Assembly: GCA_030830945.1 (NCBI GenBank)
Contig: JAURLY010000234.1
Coordinates: forward strand, 1 to 28,216
Origin: Gammaproteobacteria bacterium
GTDB taxonomy: Bacteria; Pseudomonadota; Gammaproteobacteria; Pseudomonadales; GM7GCV1
Direction: 5' to 3'
Length of the DNA: 28,216 nt
In this document: positions 1 through 7,152 of the stretch, piece after piece
Position numbering within the stretch: the first letter of the stretch is position 1
How the letters are laid out: every line of letters begins with the position of its first letter
The notes under the pieces: generated by a model
Database searches by the model: none
The model's input: only the letters and a program-made list of their open reading frames with translations
What the model was told of the DNA's origin: nothing
Program-made: the position numbers and the translations under genes

Positions 1-713
1 CAGCCTTCGAGGTAGCTAACCTGACTACCTTCGTCTGCAATAATTAAAGTGCGCTCGAACTGCCCCGTATTCTGCTCATTAATACGGAAATAGGTCGACA
101 ACTCCATCGGACAGCGAACCCCTTTGGGGATATAGACGAAGGAACCATCGCTAAACACAGCACTGTTCAGCGCTGCATAATAATTATCTTTTTGTGGAAC
201 AACGCTACCCAAATACTTCTTTACCAACTCGGGGTGTTCGTGAACCGCTTCAGAAATAGAGCAAAATATAATGCCTGCCTCAGACAGCTTTTTACGAAAA
301 GTCGTCGCCACAGAAACAGAGTCAAATACGACATCAACCGCAACACCTGCCAGAGCCTCTTGCTCATGCAGCGGAATGCCCAACTTGTTATAGGTCTCAA
401 TCAGCTCAGGATCAACTTCATCCAGGCTTTTAGGGCGATCTTCCATGCTCTTGGGTGAGGAATAGTAGGATATCGCTTGGAAATCGATCTTTGGATATTG
501 GACGTGAGCCCACTCCGGCTCATCCATCTCCAGCCATGCACGATATGCTCTAAGCCGCCAATCGAGCATCCATTGGGGTTCTTTTTTTACCCTTGAGATA
601 TGCGTGACAACATCTTCGTTTAGCCCAGGAGGCAACGTAATGGATTCGATATCCGTGACGAATCCTGCGGCGTAATCTTTCTCTACTAATTCGGCTATCT
701 GTTCGTTGGACAC
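1..713 (-). CDS. sufB: Fe-S cluster assembly scaffold SufB (3' end outside window)
   Basis: SufB forms the SufBC2D scaffold on which Fe-S clusters are built in the cytosol. Reading the minus strand from a GTG at 713 gives MSNEQIAELVEKDYAAGF at the N-terminus, followed by family-typical stretches such as PPGLNEDVV, LRAYRAWLEMDEPEWA, YYAALNSAVFSDGSF and PKGVRCPMELSTYFRIN. About 237 codons are present and the C-terminal half lies beyond position 1. The GTG start is supported by an AGGA about seven bases upstream and by agreement with SufB N-termini. It follows iscS on the same strand after a 188-base gap holding its own promoter with an IscR-type box, so sufB probably has an Fe-S-responsive promoter besides any read-through from iscRS. 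Confidence 0.95.
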   Translation of the reverse strand, partial: MSNEQIAELVEKDYAAGFVTDIESITLPPGLNEDVVTHISRVKKEPQWMLDWRLRAYRAWLEMDEPEWAHVQYPKIDFQAISYYSSPKSMEDRPKSLDEVDPELIETYNKLGIPLHEQEALAGVAVDVVFDSVSVATTFRKKLSEAGIIFCSISEAVHEHPELVKKYLGSVVPQKDNYYAALNSAVFSDGSFVYIPKGVRCPMELSTYFRINEQNTGQFERTLIIADEGSQVSYLEG

Positions 714-787
714 TGTTGTTCCTGGAAATATAGATTGTTCAAAAAGGCCAGTAAATTCATGCAATTCAACCCAGGCACATGGACGAA

Positions 788-820
788 ATTGTCCATTACC
801 TGACTAATTTTGTCAAGTAT
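788..820 (-). promoter_or_regulatory. sufB promoter with IscR type 1 box
   Basis: On the minus strand there is a perfect -35 TTGACA (816-811), a 17-base spacer and a -10-like GACAAT (793-788). An almost complete match to the E. coli IscR type 1 consensus covers 796-820 (plus-strand core ACCTGACTAATTTTGTCAAG). By eye 23 of 25 positions agree with ATASYYGACTRWWWYAGTCRRSTAT, the consensus as I recall it. The box covers the -35 and spacer, the geometry expected for repression by [2Fe-2S]-IscR. The rest of the 714-901 gap holds only the leader of about 70 bases and nothing else I recognise. Confidence 0.75.
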
Positions 821-901
821 TGCAAGGAGCTCAAAAGCCTTTTGGGATGGCTGTAAATGGTTGCTATGATTCGAAATGCGCTACCGCATTATGCTAAATA
901 C

Positions 902-2131
902 CTATGCATTTTGTAATTTAGTCTGATGCCCGCATGTACTGGGCAAATCGAGCCCTTCCTTGAACCTGTTCCAGAGAGGTGACATTTCACGCAGCCGGCT
1001 CACCGCTGTTTTGGTCTGCTCAACGACATAATCAATCTCCTCTGCGGTCGTATAACGACCTATGCTAAAGCGAATGGAGCTGTGCGCAAGGTCGTCATCC
1101 AGCCCTAATGCACGCAATACATAAGATGGCTCCAGACTGGCGGAAGCACAGGCAGACCCAGAAGACACTGCCATATCTTTCAGCGCCATCAGGAGAGACT
1201 CCCCCTCAACGAAGGCAAAGCTTATGTTGACGATGCCCGGATAATTTTGGTCTGGATGCCCATTCAGCCGGATTGCTTCAACCTCATTTAGCCCCTCCAG
1301 CAATTGCTTTCTCAGGTCGGCCACTCTCTCATTATCAGTTTGCATTATCTCACCGGCCAAGCGGAAGGACTCCCCCATACCCACAATCTGGTGTGTGGGC
1401 AAAGTTCCGGAGCGCATACCGCGCTCATGGCCGCCGCCATGCATCTGGGCTTCCAGTTGCACACGCGGTTTACGCCTGACATAGAGCGCGCCCACACCTT
1501 TGGGACCGCAAATCTTATGAGCCGAGAGCGACATCAGGTCGACTTTCATGGCCTCTACATCAATAGCTACCTTGCCAGCGCTTTGGGCCGCATCAACATG
1601 AAACACAACTTTTCGCTCACGACAAATAGCGCCAATTGCGCCAATATCATTGAGGGTGCCAATCTCATTATTTACATGCATTAGGGAAACCAGGGTCGTA
1701 TCTTCACGAATAGCCTCGGCAACTTTCTCCGGACTAACAATGCCGAATTCATTTGGGTCAAGATAAGTTACTTCATAGTCCTCGTGTTCGAGCCAGCAAC
1801 AACTATCCAGTACCGCCTTGTGCTCGATTCTGGAGGTGATAATGTGTTTTCCCTTGCGCTGGTTAAAATGCGCAACACCCTTGATTGCGAGGTTATCTGC
1901 CTCGGTTGCGCCCGATGTCCAGACGATCTCTCGCGGATCCGCACCGATCAGAGCTGCCACCTGGCAACGAGCATTTTCTAAGGCTTCTTCAGCCTCCCAG
2001 CCAAACACATGGGATCTGGATGCCGGGTTACCGAAGTTACCTTCACTGGTCAGGCACTCAACCATCTTTTCCGCGACCCTGGGGTCAACCGGTGTGGTTG
2101 CCGCATAATCCAAATATATAGGCGTTTTCAT
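902..2131 (-). CDS. iscS: Cysteine desulfurase IscS
   Basis: This PLP enzyme takes sulfur from L-cysteine as an enzyme persulfide for Fe-S clusters and tRNA thiolation. The 409-residue protein begins MKTPIYLDYAATTPVDPRV. Key residues fall at the same numbers as in E. coli IscS: the PLP lysine in SAHKICGPKG is K206 and the persulfide cysteine in SGSACAS is C328, inside the long flexible loop typical of class I (IscS/NifS) rather than class II (SufS) enzymes. The C-terminus keeps the LREMSPLWNRFKEG block seen in IscS. It lies 73 bases downstream of iscR on the same strand, probably co-transcribed. The odd point is that the next gene is sufB, not iscU, so an ISC-type desulfurase appears to head a SUF operon. 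Confidence 0.95.
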   Translation of the reverse strand: MKTPIYLDYAATTPVDPRVAEKMVECLTSEGNFGNPASRSHVFGWEAEEALENARCQVAALIGADPREIVWTSGATEADNLAIKGVAHFNQRKGKHIITSRIEHKAVLDSCCWLEHEDYEVTYLDPNEFGIVSPEKVAEAIREDTTLVSLMHVNNEIGTLNDIGAIGAICRERKVVFHVDAAQSAGKVAIDVEAMKVDLMSLSAHKICGPKGVGALYVRRKPRVQLEAQMHGGGHERGMRSGTLPTHQIVGMGESFRLAGEIMQTDNERVADLRKQLLEGLNEVEAIRLNGHPDQNYPGIVNISFAFVEGESLLMALKDMAVSSGSACASASLEPSYVLRALGLDDDLAHSSIRFSIGRYTTAEEIDYVVEQTKTAVSRLREMSPLWNRFKEGLDLPSTCGHQTKLQNA

Positions 2132-2204
2132 AGTTTTCTTGAGCCTCTATGCCACTTAAAGCTATGGCGGTACTCAATGGTATACCTGATCTGCAACTAA
2201 TGTT

Positions 2205-2666
2205 TTAGGTAAGCTCTAAACGGCGATCTTCAACCATATCCTGGCGCTTACTAATTTGACTTATCTCTCGCCGGGTAATGAGGCAGTCAAGGCTGATTCC
2301 ACTCAAGAAATCATGAATCTGGTCACTTAGGTCTTCCCAGAGATGATGCGTGAGGCACATCTCGCCTTTCTGGCAATCGCCTTGCCCTCCACAGCTGGTC
2401 GCATCAACGGATTCGTTTACTGCATCCACTATTTCAGACACATAAATTTCTGATGCATCCCGCGCCAGGCAATAACCGCCACCAGGGCCACGTATACTCT
2501 CAACCAGACATTGCTGACGCAGCTTGGAAAACAGCTGCTCCAGATAGGAAAGCGATATACTTTGACGCTTACTTATATCAGACAGACTTATCGGTCCCTG
2601 ACCAGAATGTATGGCAACGTCCAGCATTGCTGTGACGGCGTAACGACCTTTGGTTGTCAGTTTCAT
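2205..2666 (-). CDS. iscR: Fe-S-responsive transcriptional regulator IscR (Rrf2 family)
   Basis: IscR carries a [2Fe-2S] cluster that reports Fe-S status. The holo form represses isc/suf type 1 promoters, and apo-IscR acts at type 2 sites. The 153-residue protein begins MKLTTKGRYAVTAMLDVA with the Rrf2 winged helix-turn-helix (about residues 1-65, with the wing GPGGGYCLAR). The cluster ligands are all present at the E. coli positions: C92, C98, C104 and H107 within SCGGQGDCQKGEMCLTHH. It is the first gene of the leftward operon and is divergent from the capsule export gene, with 126-162 bases between starts. The intergenic region carries IscR-like boxes, implying autoregulation. Confidence 0.96.
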   Translation of the reverse strand: MKLTTKGRYAVTAMLDVAIHSGQGPISLSDISKRQSISLSYLEQLFSKLRQQCLVESIRGPGGGYCLARDASEIYVSEIVDAVNESVDATSCGGQGDCQKGEMCLTHHLWEDLSDQIHDFLSGISLDCLITRREISQISKRQDMVEDRRLELT

Positions 2667-2701
2667 AAGCTAATGGAATATCACAAATTGCATTGCTACG
2701 C

Positions 2702-2736
2702 ATTATAGCCTAATCCCTAGTAATTTAATCAAGTAT
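2702..2736 (-). promoter_or_regulatory. iscR promoter with IscR-like box
   Basis: Minus-strand -10 TATAAT lies at 2707-2702. A -35-like TTGATT (2732-2727) is 19 bases upstream; a 17-base spacer is possible with GCTATA instead. A 25-bp box at 2712-2736 (plus-strand core TAATTTAATCAAGTAT) agrees with about 20 of 25 positions of the IscR type 1 consensus. It sits in the same register to the -35 as the sufB box at 796-820, which strengthens both. This is as expected for iscR autorepression. Confidence 0.6.
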
Positions 2737-2754
2737 ATAGCAGCGCACAAAATG

Positions 2755-2794
2755 GTAATTTAATCGCTTGATAAGCTTTCGCCCAACCTATAAT
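2755..2794 (+). promoter_or_regulatory. Candidate promoter of the capsule export operon
   Basis: A plus-strand TTGATA (2768-2773) and a perfect TATAAT (2789-2794) are 15 bases apart, somewhat short. The 11-base word GTAATTTAATC at 2755-2765 repeats exactly the word at 2720-2730 inside the iscR box, 35 bases away, and sits just upstream of this -35. Only the central half of an IscR box is matched here (about 13 of 25), so IscR control of the capsule genes is a possibility only. The -10 overlaps the first possible ATG (2793) of the next gene and therefore argues for a later start. Confidence 0.4.
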
Positions 2795-2828
2795 GTATGC
2801 GGCCTTAATGTTAAATGGTTTTTTAAGG

Positions 2829-4505
2829 ATGACCTTTAAGTCTTTGTATAAAGGCATTATTTTCCAACTTCTGTTTTGCTCGGTTCTTTTTGGCTATTCC
2901 AGCTTTTCAATCTCTCAGGCACCGAACGCGGAGGAGTCAGGAAATCTGTCCCAATCTACCGGCCCAGGACAATTTGAAGCGTCTGTGGATACAGGGTATC
3001 GAGTATTTGGCAGCAATCTTTTCACTGGCACTTTCGCCCAGCAATCTTTCTCGGGCTTTAACCCCAACTATCAAATTAATGTGGGAGACATGCTTTATTT
3101 GCAGGTCTGGGGAGCAGTGGAGTTTGAGGGTGAGCAACAAGTCGACCCTCAGGGGAATATCTTTATACCTCAGGTTGGCCCAGTTCGCGTACAGGGAACG
3201 CCTAACAGCGAACTCAATGACGTCATAGAAAAATCCGTATCCCGTGTCTACACCGACAATGTTTATATTTATGCGTCACTGGTAGAAGCACAGCCTGTAA
3301 AAGTGTTTGTTACTGGCAACGTCTTACGGCCCGGACTGTATCCCGGACTATCCTCTGACTCCATTCTCAGCTATATCGACAGAGCCGGGGGCATCGACCC
3401 GCGTCGAGGCAGCTATCTCGACATTCAACTGAAACGTAATGGCCAAACAGTTGAAGTCTTTAACCTCTACGACTTTTTGCTACACGGCAACATTAGGAAT
3501 GTACAACTGCACGAGGGAGACATCCTGCTGGTGGGCTCGCGCCAAAATGTGGTGAACTTTAGTGGACTGGTAGAAAACCCCTATCAAATTGAATTTTCTT
3601 CAAAATCTATTTCTCTTGCCGATGCGCTTAAAATTGTCGATCCTTTGCCTTTGGCAACGCATATCAGTATTGAGCGCAATACTGGCTTGAGATCAGAAGT
3701 TGAATACTTGGAAATCGCATCAGCTTTGGAATCCAATATAGAGCTTCTATCTGGAGATAGTGCCTCACTTGTCGCTGACAAAAGCCAGTCGACCATTGGC
3801 ATCATTGTGGAAGGCGAACATTTGGGGCAAGCCCAATATGTTTTACCCTACGGATCGAGACTAGGTGATTTAATACCCCTGCTTAGACCAAGTGAGCTGT
3901 CTAACCTGACTTCAATCCAGCTCTTTCGTCGATCACTTGCGCAGCAGCAAAAACGCGCTCTAGAGGAATCCTTAAGAGGGCTTGAAACTCAAGTGCTTTC
4001 CGCTCGAAATGATACTGTTCAGGAAGCCCAACTAAGAGCTAGCGAAGCCGAGCTTGTTTCCCAATTCGTTCAAAGAGCCCGTCAGGTGCAACCCAGAGGT
4101 CAGGTGATTTTAGGGGAAAGCGGGACTGCCAGAGACGTAGTTTTGGAAAACGGGGATCGCATAGTCATTCCCGCAAGTAGCAATCTGGTTTCTGTCAACG
4201 GCGAAGTACTTTTCCCAAATGCCACCGTGTTTAATCAGAATAGCAATGCCATGGATTACATTGCCCAGGCAGGAGGGTTTACCCAGAGAGCTGACGATTC
4301 AAGGGTAATCATACGTCGACCCAACGGCTCTATTTCTCAGCTTGAGGGTCGCGGGCTAAAACGCGCAGGATCTGAATATGTAAATTCGGGCGACGAAATC
4401 CTTGTCATGCCAGCGGTTGATACCAAACGCTTACAGTATAATAAAGACATTATTGAGATCATCTATCAGCTGGCACTTTCTGCCGGTGTAGTTCTCTCAA
4501 TATAA
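2829..4505 (+). CDS. kpsD: KpsD-like polysaccharide export protein (SLBB/poly_export)
   Basis: This is the periplasmic/outer-membrane export component of an ABC-dependent (group 2) capsule system. From the 2829 ATG (558 residues) it starts MTFKSLYKGIIFQLLFCSVL, a signal-peptide-like positive-then-hydrophobic segment followed by SISQA. The poly-export domain is recognisable from YQINVGDMLYLQVWG (about residue 80) through PQVGPVRVQG. Repeated SLBB-like units follow (VTGNVLRPGLYPG; VNGEVLFPNATVF; AQAGGFTQRADDSRV). A glutamine/glutamate-rich probable coiled coil lies around residues 370-420. Length matches E. coli KpsD (about 558). In-frame ATGs exist at 2793 and 2808, but a perfect -10 hexamer overlaps 2793. 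AAGG abuts the 2829 ATG, so spacing is poor and the start remains uncertain. It heads a tight kpsD-M-T-E operon. Confidence 0.88.
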   Translation: MTFKSLYKGIIFQLLFCSVLFGYSSFSISQAPNAEESGNLSQSTGPGQFEASVDTGYRVFGSNLFTGTFAQQSFSGFNPNYQINVGDMLYLQVWGAVEFEGEQQVDPQGNIFIPQVGPVRVQGTPNSELNDVIEKSVSRVYTDNVYIYASLVEAQPVKVFVTGNVLRPGLYPGLSSDSILSYIDRAGGIDPRRGSYLDIQLKRNGQTVEVFNLYDFLLHGNIRNVQLHEGDILLVGSRQNVVNFSGLVENPYQIEFSSKSISLADALKIVDPLPLATHISIERNTGLRSEVEYLEIASALESNIELLSGDSASLVADKSQSTIGIIVEGEHLGQAQYVLPYGSRLGDLIPLLRPSELSNLTSIQLFRRSLAQQQKRALEESLRGLETQVLSARNDTVQEAQLRASEAELVSQFVQRARQVQPRGQVILGESGTARDVVLENGDRIVIPASSNLVSVNGEVLFPNATVFNQNSNAMDYIAQAGGFTQRADDSRVIIRRPNGSISQLEGRGLKRAGSEYVNSGDEILVMPAVDTKRLQYNKDIIEIIYQLALSAGVVLSI

Positions 4506-4510
4506 AAGTT

Positions 4511-5308
4511 ATGCCCCTGACTAAACGATCTTCTTGGCAAGTTCAGTGGGCAGTCTGGAAAGCCCTGTTTCACCGTTCTTTGGACACAAAGATAGGCGAT
4601 CACTTTCTTGGTCCACTCTGGGTAATCACAGAACCCTTGGTGCATATAGCCACCCTGACAATTATTTTCAAGTTTATTCGCGAGCGTGGTGATTATCAGG
4701 GAATACCCTTTGTTGCGTTTTTCGCTGCAGGCATTCTGCCCTTCTTTATTTTCCAACACACAGTCAATAAAGCTCTCAGGGCAATGCGCCAGAATCAACA
4801 GCTTTTTAGCTATCGTCAGGTCAAACCGCTGGATGTTATTGTCGTGATGACTTATGTGGAGCTTTTTGTCTACGTTCTGATAGCCCTTATCCTCATGTGG
4901 GTGGGCGCCTGGTTTTTTAATATTGATGGTATACCTCACCTTCCACTCGAAGTGGTTTTGATTTTTATTTTGCTTTGCCTTTTCAGCATTGGGTCAGGAT
5001 TGTTTTGTGCTGTGCTGGGAGCCAGGTGGGAAGATGCCTCGACCCTTATTATCCAAATGCCTCTTCGCTTGCTATATTTCATGTCAGGCATTCTTATCCC
5101 GATGCAATCTTTACCACAGCACCTACATAAATACATGCTCTGGAACCCCCTGCTACACGCTATAGAGCAAATTAGGGCGCATACCTTTGATGGTTATATT
5201 GCGGCAGGAACGTCAATCAGCTATCTAGCGCTCTGCACTGTCGCCAACCTTTTTATCGGGTTAACCTACTTTTCCATGAACCGCTCCAGACTGCTGTTAC
5301 TAAGATGA
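4511..5308 (+). CDS. kpsM: Capsule ABC transporter permease KpsM
   Basis: This ABC-2 family integral membrane subunit, with KpsT, moves the lipid-linked capsular polysaccharide across the inner membrane. The 265-residue protein has about six hydrophobic segments (roughly 34-54, 66-82, 108-136, 146-170, 177-197, 235-254). It keeps family-typical sequence such as HFLGPLWVITEPL near the N-terminus, MSGILIPMQSLP and WNPLLHAIEQIR near the C-terminus. It starts five bases after the kpsD-like stop and overlaps kpsT by four bases (ATGA), so it is translationally coupled. Sequence and context agree; I see nothing unusual. Confidence 0.93.
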   Translation: MPLTKRSSWQVQWAVWKALFHRSLDTKIGDHFLGPLWVITEPLVHIATLTIIFKFIRERGDYQGIPFVAFFAAGILPFFIFQHTVNKALRAMRQNQQLFSYRQVKPLDVIVVMTYVELFVYVLIALILMWVGAWFFNIDGIPHLPLEVVLIFILLCLFSIGSGLFCAVLGARWEDASTLIIQMPLRLLYFMSGILIPMQSLPQHLHKYMLWNPLLHAIEQIRAHTFDGYIAAGTSISYLALCTVANLFIGLTYFSMNRSRLLLLR

Positions 5309-5982
5309 TTGAAATACAGAATCTCTATAAATATTACCCCACAGCATTGGGTAGAAAGTATGTATTTAAGGATTTAAATCTGAAAATTCCGGATATGTGT
5401 AATGTCGGGGTATTGGGGTTAAACGGCTCAGGAAAATCGACCTTGATCAATCTACTCAGTGGTAGTGATCAGCCAAATAGGGGAAGCATAAAGATAGACG
5501 GGTCTGTTTCCTGGCCCCTTGGGCTTTCGGGGGGGGTTCAACCCAGATTGACAGGACGTCAAAATGCGGAATTTGTCTGCCGAATTTATTGCGAAACAAG
5601 CAAGGAAATAAACAAAAAACTAGAATTTATAAAAGATTTTTCTGATATTGAAGATTTTTTTGAGTTGCCAGTAAGGACCTATTCAAGCGGTATGAAATCG
5701 AAGCTGACCTTTGCCATGAGCATGGCGTTTGATTTCGATATTTTCCTGATTGACGAGCTAACGGCCGTTGGCGATGCCCAGTTCCGACAGAAAAGCAAAC
5801 AGGCATTGAAAGAAAAGAGAAACAAGGCCAGCTATATTATGGTGTCACACAACGTCAATGACCTGATCAAGGAATGCGACCAGATGATTGTCCTTCACAA
5901 GGCTAAAGTAACCATGTTCGAGGATGTTGATAAAGGCCTTGAGTACTACAAGAAAAAGATCAAGATTGAAGACACAGAATGA
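5305..5982 (+). CDS. kpsT: Capsule ABC transporter ATPase KpsT
   Basis: This is the nucleotide-binding subunit that powers KpsM. The 225-residue protein shows Walker A GLNGSGKST (38-46, K44), the ABC signature YSSGM (126-130), Walker B FLIDE (147-151, catalytic E151) and the H-loop VSHN (H182). The Walker B is followed by LTAVGD, typical of polysaccharide-export ATPases. Length is normal for the KpsT group; it lacks the C-terminal carbohydrate-binding extension seen in some O-antigen exporters. It overlaps kpsM and kpsE by four bases each (ATGA junctions), consistent with stoichiometric translation. Confidence 0.94.
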   Translation: MIEIQNLYKYYPTALGRKYVFKDLNLKIPDMCNVGVLGLNGSGKSTLINLLSGSDQPNRGSIKIDGSVSWPLGLSGGVQPRLTGRQNAEFVCRIYCETSKEINKKLEFIKDFSDIEDFFELPVRTYSSGMKSKLTFAMSMAFDFDIFLIDELTAVGDAQFRQKSKQALKEKRNKASYIMVSHNVNDLIKECDQMIVLHKAKVTMFEDVDKGLEYYKKKIKIEDTE

Positions 5983-7124
5983 TGGAAGATATAACGCAAC
6001 GCACTACGCGACTATTTCATTTAGCGGCAGAATGGCTCAAAACCGATTCTGGAAAAATTTTTATAGGCGTGGCGGCGATTCCTTCTCTCCTGACCGCCAT
6101 CTATCTATACCTACTGGCGCCCGATCGCTATGTGAGCACATCCTACCTAAGTGTTTACGATTCCAATGTTCCTTCAGCATCCAATGATGTTTTTACCTCC
6201 CTAGGAATAACCTCTGGTCAGAGCAACACCGATCTGCAAATTTTGGAAGCATATTTGCATTCTTCAGAGTTACTCAACACTGCAGACAAGGAGTTGAAAG
6301 TAAAAGAGCACTACAGCGACACATCTGACTTTGTTTTTGGTATGAGCCCAGATGCTCCTTTAGAAGATTTTCATAGCTTCTATCAAAGTCGCGTACATGT
6401 GCAGGTCAATCAGCAAACAAGGCTGCTTACCATTACTACAGAGGGATACACACCAGAATTTGCCCTGGAGCTTAATCTCTTTCTAATCAAAGAAGGCGAA
6501 AGAGTCATTAATCGGCTCAATCAGGATGTTGCTCGCACAGAAATGGCATTTGCGGAGGAGGAAATTGCACGAGGCTTAAATTTATTGAAAGAAGCTCAAA
6601 TGGAGCTGGCCAGATATCAAAGCCGTGAAGACGTGACTATTCCTCAAAGCGAGGGTGAATCCATTCTTTCCGTCATAAATGGCATGGAGGCTTCTTTAGC
6701 TGAGGCGAGGATTCAACTTAATGAGACCCTGACTTTTCTTAGCCCTGACTCACCTCAAGCCAGATCGCTCAACGCCAAGATATCTGCACTGGAAACACAA
6801 ATTGAGCAGCAAAAATCACGGATCATTGGTGCCAGTGGTTCAGATGAGGCATTGACCAGATTGCAAATCGAATACAACGAACTTCTCTCCAGGGTGGAGC
6901 TAGCTAGGGTTGTTTATGAAGCAGCAGTTAGTTCTTATGAAATATCAAGAAGTCAGTCCACAAAGAAGCTGAAACACCTGCTTATACCCTCTCCCCCCGC
7001 GCTTCCTGAAAAGCCTGAATTACCAGAGCGCTCATACTGGTGGGCAACCATGACCATGATTTGTCTTGCCTTGTTTGGCATAGTCAAAATGGTTCAGCGA
7101 TCTATTCGCGAGCATCAGGACTAA
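5979..7124 (+). CDS. kpsE: Capsule export inner-membrane protein KpsE (Wzz/PCP family)
   Basis: KpsE is a polysaccharide co-polymerase-like protein linking the inner-membrane KpsMT transporter to the outer-membrane KpsD channel. The 381-residue protein has one transmembrane segment near the N-terminus (about 27-46) and one near the C-terminus (about 351-371). Between them lies a large periplasmic region rich in predicted coiled coil (about 185-325, for example ARGLNLLKEAQMELARYQ). The motif LLIPSPPALPEKPELPERSY before the second membrane segment is the proline-rich block typical of KpsE/Wzz proteins. The start overlaps the kpsT stop; a second ATG follows immediately. Confidence 0.92.
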   Translation: MMEDITQRTTRLFHLAAEWLKTDSGKIFIGVAAIPSLLTAIYLYLLAPDRYVSTSYLSVYDSNVPSASNDVFTSLGITSGQSNTDLQILEAYLHSSELLNTADKELKVKEHYSDTSDFVFGMSPDAPLEDFHSFYQSRVHVQVNQQTRLLTITTEGYTPEFALELNLFLIKEGERVINRLNQDVARTEMAFAEEEIARGLNLLKEAQMELARYQSREDVTIPQSEGESILSVINGMEASLAEARIQLNETLTFLSPDSPQARSLNAKISALETQIEQQKSRIIGASGSDEALTRLQIEYNELLSRVELARVVYEAAVSSYEISRSQSTKKLKHLLIPSPPALPEKPELPERSYWWATMTMICLALFGIVKMVQRSIREHQD

Positions 7125-7152
7125 GCCCTTAGCCTTGTATGAAAAGACCAGC

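Noticed and set aside
1304..1684. 126-codon plus-strand open frame opposite iscS
   Set aside because: It is antisense to a strongly conserved gene, has no ribosome-binding site or recognisable protein, and several overlapping frames occur there.
4466..4939. 157-codon minus-strand open frame opposite kpsM
   Set aside because: It lies fully antisense to the end of the kpsD-like gene and kpsM, with a composition that looks like a reverse read of hydrophobic codons. The kpsM reading is certain.
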